A DNA stretch of 28,854 bases. It comes from an uncultured Christensenella sp. GTDB lineage: Bacteria; Bacillota; Clostridia; Christensenellales; UBA3700. Both the position numbers and the translations under genes were made by a program. Position 1 is the first letter of the stretch. Each line of letters opens with the position of its first letter. Under the pieces are notes generated by a model. It did not search any database and had not been told where the DNA came from. It saw only the letters and a list, made by a program, of their open reading frames with translations. Where the stretch lies: positions 1-28,854 of the forward strand of contig CAJTNW010000020.1 in NCBI GenBank assembly GCA_910577795.1. The letters are read 5' to 3'. Below are positions 24,934 to 28,854 of the stretch, piece by piece.

Positions 24934-25956
24934 TTAAATAATGTAAGTTGCATCTCCAAAACTAAAAAATCTGTATTTTTCTTTTACAGCAGTATTATAC
25001 ATATTCAAAGCATTTTCTCTACCCATAAACGCAGATACAAGCATAATCAAAGTTGATTCAGGCAAATGGAAGTTTGTTATCAAACCTTTTACAACTTTAA
25101 ATTTGTAACCCGGATAAATAAATATATTTGTATCCATTTTATCCGCTTTCACAAACCCATTTTCATCTGCCAAACTTTCTACTGTTCTAACAGAAGTAGT
25201 TCCTACACATATGACTCTTCTGCCATCTTTTATAGCACTATTAATTATGTTTGCATTAGTCTCATCTATTTCACAATATTCGCTGTGCATATTGTGCTTT
25301 AAAATGTCGTCCTCTTTGACCGGTCTAAAAGTACCAAGCCCAACATGCAGTAAAACTTCCGCAATATGTACACCTTTTTGCCTTATTTTTAAAAGCAAAT
25401 CCTCTGTAAAATGTAGTCCTGCAGTTGGTGCTGCACTAGAGCCAGACTGCTTACAATAAACTGTTTGATATCTTAACTGGTCTTGCAATTTTTCTTTTAT
25501 GTAAGGTGGCAATGGCATACTGCCAATTTCGTTCAAAATATTTTCCAATACACCTTCAAATTGCAATTCAAGAATTCTTATACCTTGGTCGCCAATTTCT
25601 TTTACAACTGCTGACAATTTATCATTAAAAATTATTTTTGTGTCTAACTTTAATTTTTTTGCAGGTTTTGTTATACACTCATAATGATTATAATCAATAC
25701 GTTTTAAAAGCAATACTTCAATAATTTCCTCTTTGCCTTCCCTATGGCAAAATAATCTTGCAGGAATAACTTTAGTATTGTTAATAACAAGCACATCGCC
25801 TGCTTTTAAATAATCAATAATATCATAAAAATGTTTATGCTCTATTGTGTCCGTATTTCTGTTATACACAAGCATACGTGAATTATCTCTTGGATAAATT
25901 GGTGTTTGTGCTATAAGTTCTTCTGGTAAATCATAATAAAAATCACTTTTATTCAT
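24934..25956 (-). CDS. queA: S-adenosylmethionine:tRNA ribosyltransferase-isomerase
   Basis: Transfers and isomerises the ribosyl part of SAM onto preQ1-tRNA to give epoxyqueuosine. Of 340 residues, the start MNKSDFYYDLPEELIAQ fits the family; a version eight codons longer (25980) lacks family support. Other signatures: PRDNSRMLV, VLVINNTKVIPARLF near 60, PTAGLHFTEDLL near 180, and TTSVRTVESLA near 255. Its ATG overlaps the ruvB stop by 8 nt (ATGAATAA), so translation is likely coupled. Confidence 0.95.
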   Translation of the reverse strand: MNKSDFYYDLPEELIAQTPIYPRDNSRMLVYNRNTDTIEHKHFYDIIDYLKAGDVLVINNTKVIPARLFCHREGKEEIIEVLLLKRIDYNHYECITKPAKKLKLDTKIIFNDKLSAVVKEIGDQGIRILELQFEGVLENILNEIGSMPLPPYIKEKLQDQLRYQTVYCKQSGSSAAPTAGLHFTEDLLLKIRQKGVHIAEVLLHVGLGTFRPVKEDDILKHNMHSEYCEIDETNANIINSAIKDGRRVICVGTTSVRTVESLADENGFVKADKMDTNIFIYPGYKFKVVKGLITNFHLPESTLIMLVSAFMGRENALNMYNTAVKEKYRFFSFGDATYII

Positions 25957-27019
25957 TTTTGTCTGCAACCTCTTTTTCATACTCAGAAAACAACTCTTGC
26001 TTTTCAGTATCCATAACTTTGCCTAAATGGTCATATGCCTTTTTAAGGCAAATCCTGCCCCTTGGAGTTCTTGCAACAAAACCAATTTGCATAAGATATG
26101 GCTCTATAACATCTTCTATAGTATTGCTATCCTCATTTACAGATGCCGCTAATGTATCAAGTCCAACAGGTCCGCCACCAAAAGTATCTATCATTGTTGA
26201 CAAAATCTTCCTATCACTATAGTCAAGTCCCATATCATCAACTTCCATAAGAGTAAGTCCTTTTTTTGCAATTGCCAAATCAATTTTACCACCATCTGAC
26301 AAAACTTCCGCAAAATCTCTTACCCTCTTTAAAAATCTATTTGCAATACGTGGAGTACCTCTTGAACGTCTTGCAATTTCATAACTTGCATCTGCATCAA
26401 TATTTATATTAAGCAATTTTGACGACCTATTTATAATTTTCACTAAATCTTCAGGTGAATATAACTCTAACCTTAAGTTTACACCAAACCTATCTCTTAA
26501 CGGACTTGTAAGCATACCAGCCTTAGTAGTTGCACCAATTAAAGTAAACTTTGGCAAATCTATACGTAAACTTCTTGCAGAAGGTCCTTTACCTATAATA
26601 ATGTCAAGAGCATAGTCTTCCATTGCAGGATACAAAACTTCCTCTACATTACGATTTAATCTATGAATTTCGTCAATAAAAAGTATATCATTATCAGATA
26701 AATTAGTAAGTATTGCAGCCAAATCCCCTGCTTTTTCTATTGCAGGTCCAGATGTTACACGAATTTGTGAATTCATTTCATTTGCAATTATATGAGATAA
26801 AGTAGTTTTACCTAACCCCGGAGGACCATATAACAAAACATGGTCTAAAGCCTCGCCACGTTTTAATGCTGCTTGAATAAAAATCTCAAGATTACTCTTT
26901 ATTTTATATTGACCAATATACTCTTCCATAGTTTTTGGTCTAAGACAATTTTCAGCAGTATCTTCTATATGTTTTGTACTGGTTATTAATCTGTCATCAT
27001 CACCATCAAAGTTAAACAT
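25949..27019 (-). CDS. ruvB: Holliday junction branch-migration ATPase RuvB
   Basis: Hexameric AAA+ motor that, with RuvA, drives branch migration of Holliday junctions. The 356-residue protein has RPKTMEEYIGQ near 28, Walker A YGPPGLGKTTLSH near 65, Walker B ILFIDEIHRLN near 115, sensor I LIGATTKAGMLTSPLRDRFG near 158 including the Arg finger, and a C-terminal winged helix (GGPVGLDTLAASVNEDS). An excellent AGAGGAGG site precedes the ATG, 11 nt after the ruvA stop. Confidence 0.97.
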   Translation of the reverse strand: MFNFDGDDDRLITSTKHIEDTAENCLRPKTMEEYIGQYKIKSNLEIFIQAALKRGEALDHVLLYGPPGLGKTTLSHIIANEMNSQIRVTSGPAIEKAGDLAAILTNLSDNDILFIDEIHRLNRNVEEVLYPAMEDYALDIIIGKGPSARSLRIDLPKFTLIGATTKAGMLTSPLRDRFGVNLRLELYSPEDLVKIINRSSKLLNINIDADASYEIARRSRGTPRIANRFLKRVRDFAEVLSDGGKIDLAIAKKGLTLMEVDDMGLDYSDRKILSTMIDTFGGGPVGLDTLAASVNEDSNTIEDVIEPYLMQIGFVARTPRGRICLKKAYDHLGKVMDTEKQELFSEYEKEVADKNE

Positions 27020-27030
27020 AACTCCTCCTC

Positions 27031-27627
27031 TTATGCCATACTACGAAGTGCAAGTGTAATTATCGCATTTGTATCTTTTGCAGTCTCACTTGCTTTTTGA
27101 ACTGCTTTAATTGCATCGTTTTTAGTAATTCCAAGTGCAACAAGTGCCTCAATAGCATCGTTTATTTCTTTTGAACTGCTAATATTAATAGAAGTAGTGC
27201 TACTTACAAAATCGCTTGAAGTAATATCTACTTTTTCTTTAAGTTCCAAAATTATTCTTTCAGCAGTTTTTTTGCCCACACCTTTTATACTAGAAAGACT
27301 TTTTACATCACTATTTGCAACTGCTAGAGCAAGTGCCGTTGTAGTAATCCCAGATAATATACCTAGTGCCATTTTAGGTCCAACACCACTAATATCAATT
27401 AGTTTTATAAACATACTTTTTTCACTCATACTAGCAAAGCCAAACAAAGAAAAAGCATCTTCTTTAATATAAGTGTAAGTATAAAGTTTAGTTTTTTCGC
27501 CTTTTGATGGCAAACCTGACAATGTATTTAAAGAAACATTTACATTGTATCCAATACCATTATTATCAATAACTACTAAACCATTAGGGTCTATATAATC
27601 TATAATTCCACTTATAAATGCGTACAT
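27031..27627 (-). CDS. ruvA: Holliday junction-binding protein RuvA
   Basis: Tetrameric protein that binds the four-way junction and loads RuvB. The 198-residue product has the N-terminal OB fold (MYAFISGIIDYIDPNGLVV), two helix-hairpin-helix motifs (ISGVGPKMALGIL near 78 and IKGVGKKTAERIILELK near 113), an acidic/Ser linker, and the C-terminal RuvB-binding helices (INDAIEALVALGITKNDA). The start is the ATG at 27627 after AAAGGAG; a frame six codons longer would begin before that site. Confidence 0.96.
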   Translation of the reverse strand: MYAFISGIIDYIDPNGLVVIDNNGIGYNVNVSLNTLSGLPSKGEKTKLYTYTYIKEDAFSLFGFASMSEKSMFIKLIDISGVGPKMALGILSGITTTALALAVANSDVKSLSSIKGVGKKTAERIILELKEKVDITSSDFVSSTTSINISSSKEINDAIEALVALGITKNDAIKAVQKASETAKDTNAIITLALRSMA

Positions 27628-27712
27628 TTTATCTCCTTTTTGCAAACCAACTTTTGAAAAAATATTTTATATAAAAAATCAATTTTTAAATTATTTATCG
27701 AATTTATACACT

Positions 27713-28204
27713 TTAAATTCTAAACATATTTGCCATTTTATTAGTTTGTCCATGTGTTATAGCAACTGCCAAAGCATCTGCTGCGTCATCAGGTTTTGGC
27801 ACAGATTTTAATTTTAACATCATTTTAACCATTTGTTGTATTTGGTTTTTATCTGCTTTACCATATCCAGTAATTGCTTGTTTTATTTGAAGTGGTGTAT
27901 ACTCAAATAGTCTACCGCAATATTTTGTTGCAGTCAAAAGCAAAACACCTCTTGCCTCTGCAACAGTGATTGCTGTAGTAGTATTTCTTGCAAAAAATAA
28001 TTCTTCTAAGGCAATGTTATCTGGCTTATACTCTTCTATTAATTTAATTAGACTTTTTTCTATCATACAAAGCCTTGTAGGTGTATTTTCCTCCTTAGGA
28101 GTAGTAATTACACCATAATCAACTAACGAATAATTGCCTCTTTCCACATCAATTATTCCATACCCAACTATCGCTATCCCCGGGTCAATACCTAAAATTC
28201 TCAT
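27713..28204 (-). CDS. ruvC: Holliday junction resolvase RuvC
   Basis: Dimeric endonuclease that cuts Holliday junctions symmetrically. The 163-residue product holds the four acidic catalytic residues: Asp7 in MRILGIDPG, Glu in ALEELFF near 67, and the Asp pair in PDDAADALAVAI near 138. ITGYGKADKNQ near 109 is also typical. It is the first gene of ruvC-ruvA-ruvB-queA-tgt, 85 bp before ruvA, with no strong ribosome site visible before its ATG. Confidence 0.95.
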   Translation of the reverse strand: MRILGIDPGIAIVGYGIIDVERGNYSLVDYGVITTPKEENTPTRLCMIEKSLIKLIEEYKPDNIALEELFFARNTTTAITVAEARGVLLLTATKYCGRLFEYTPLQIKQAITGYGKADKNQIQQMVKMMLKLKSVPKPDDAADALAVAITHGQTNKMANMFRI

Positions 28205-28219
28205 AATACTATCTTAAAT

Positions 28220-28236
28220 CCATAAAATATTTATGG
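28220..28236. promoter_or_regulatory. Inverted repeat in the ruvC leader
   Basis: CCATAAA (28220-28226) and TTTATGG (28230-28236) around 3 nt. It lies just after the expected transcription start of the ruvC promoter, so it could be an operator or a small 5' stem. It does not resemble the Firmicute LexA box. Confidence 0.3.
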
Positions 28237-28245
28237 CAAAAAGTT

Positions 28246-28274
28246 ATTTTAATTTTATTATTTTTAATTTGCAA
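28246..28274 (-). promoter_or_regulatory. Promoter of the ruvCAB-queA-tgt operon
   Basis: On the minus strand TTGCAA (28269-28274), a 17-nt spacer and TAAAAT (28246-28251). The -35 box lies in one arm of another inverted repeat, TTGCAATT (28269-28276) with AATTGCAA (28284-28291). Confidence 0.45.
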
Positions 28275-28303
28275 TTAAAATAAAATTGCAATATGTTTTA
28301 TTA

Positions 28304-28337
28304 TCAAAAAAATACTGCAAGCAATGATACTTGCAGT
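28304..28337 (-). terminator. Terminator of efp
   Basis: ACTGCAAG (28314-28321) pairs with CTTGCAGT (28330-28337), 8-nt loop. On the minus strand it is followed by ATTTTTTT, and it lies 15 nt beyond the efp stop. Confidence 0.85.
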
Positions 28338-28351
28338 TAATTTTTATAAAA

Positions 28352-28854
28352 TTAAACTCTTGACATATAAGTTCCAGTTCTTGTATCAATACGAATTGTA
28401 TCACCTTCGTTAACAAACAATGGAACTTGAATAACATAACCTGTTTCAAGAGTTGCTGGCTTAGTAGCATTTGTTGCAGTGTTACCTTTAGCACCAGGCT
28501 CACAATAAGTGATAAGTAACTCTACAAAGTTAGGTGCACTAACTGAAAATGCTTTGCCTTTGTAAAACTCAATATCAACTGTCATATTTTCCTTAATAAA
28601 CTTAAGAGCATCTTCACAACTTTCTTGATTTAGTGCAGTTTGTTCATAAGTTTCTTGGTCCATAAAATAATATAACTCACCATCTGTGTATAAATACTCA
28701 AGAGTTTTTCTCTCAATATGAGCAAGTTCAAATTTTTCTGTAGGGTTAAAAGTCTTTTCAATAACACCACCATTTATTACGTCTCTGATTTTAGTACGAA
28801 CAAACGCAGCACCTTTACCAGGTTTTACGTGTAAAAAGTCAACTATAACCATTA
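28352..28854 (-). CDS. efp: Elongation factor P, 5' end cut by window edge
   Basis: Binds stalled ribosomes between the P and E sites and helps form bonds between consecutive prolines. The visible 167 codons begin at VDFLHVKPGKGAAFVRTKI, which corresponds to about residue 20 of the usual ~185; the Met at 28852 is probably internal, and the true start is beyond the right edge. KPGKGAAFV carries the conserved Lys of the tip loop that some species modify. The domain II and III signatures (YLYTDGELYYFMD; PLFVNEGDTIRIDTRTGTYMSRV) are intact. No modification enzyme is in the window. Confidence 0.95.
   Translation of the reverse strand, partial: MVIVDFLHVKPGKGAAFVRTKIRDVINGGVIEKTFNPTEKFELAHIERKTLEYLYTDGELYYFMDQETYEQTALNQESCEDALKFIKENMTVDIEFYKGKAFSVSAPNFVELLITYCEPGAKGNTATNATKPATLETGYVIQVPLFVNEGDTIRIDTRTGTYMSRV

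Noticed and set aside
28205..28351. Reading ruvC as transcribed from efp
   Set aside because: A strong terminator at 28304-28337 follows efp, and a separate promoter candidate lies before ruvC.

Overview
The window is strongly AT-rich DNA with Firmicutes features: AGGAGG-like ribosome sites, TTGACA/TATAAT promoters, a GTP-type PEP carboxykinase, and the ruvC-ruvA-ruvB-queA-tgt-yajC order. Gene content suggests an anaerobic, probably gut-dwelling, uncultured clostridial lineage. Any assignment below class is a guess. Nearly all genes are on the minus strand. Three plus-strand genes (9821-10786 and the pair 20017-22858) are the exceptions.

Layout, left to right. (1) 1-3155, minus: a very large, incomplete surface-protein gene that runs off the left edge. 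It has an N-terminal membrane/signal segment, a DUF6273-like domain, Ig/MBG-like repeats, a C-terminal membrane helix and a cytoplasmic tail. (2) 3156-3642: an intergenic region with the most interesting structure in the window. Two 27-bp copies of one sequence lie in inverted orientation (25/27 identical) around a ~120-bp segment. That segment carries a near-perfect promoter which now points away from the surface gene. This looks like an invertible promoter in its OFF orientation. (3) 3643-9721, minus: an operon of a sulfatase, a GH2 beta-mannosidase, a PfkB sugar kinase and a mannose-6-phosphate isomerase. Together they would desulfate and cleave imported beta-mannosides and feed mannose into glycolysis. 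A divergent esterase-like gene (9821-10786) sits beside it. (4) 10876-12642, minus: GTP-dependent PEP carboxykinase with its own promoter. (5) 12778-18812, minus: a compact shikimate/chorismate operon read in the order HAD phosphatase, aroE, aroK, aroQ, a fused aroB-aroA, aroC, chorismate mutase. It has overlapping genes and one upstream promoter. (6) 18878-22910: an accessory patch with an XRE-family regulator (minus), then a divergent lipoprotein with DUF4874/DUF4832-like domains and a CorA-like membrane protein of unknown role (plus). (7) 22924-28274, minus: yajC, tgt, queA, ruvB, ruvA, ruvC, i.e. protein export, queuosine tRNA modification and Holliday-junction processing. (8) 28304-28854, minus: elongation factor P, cut by the right edge, with its terminator.

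Some starts are placed downstream of the longest open frame because the longer form would begin at a TTG inside or beside the ribosome-binding site, or lacks family support (manA, GH2, pckG, queA, ruvA). No rRNA, tRNA, CRISPR array, transposase or recombinase gene was seen. Any invertase acting on the 3199-3375 element must be encoded elsewhere.
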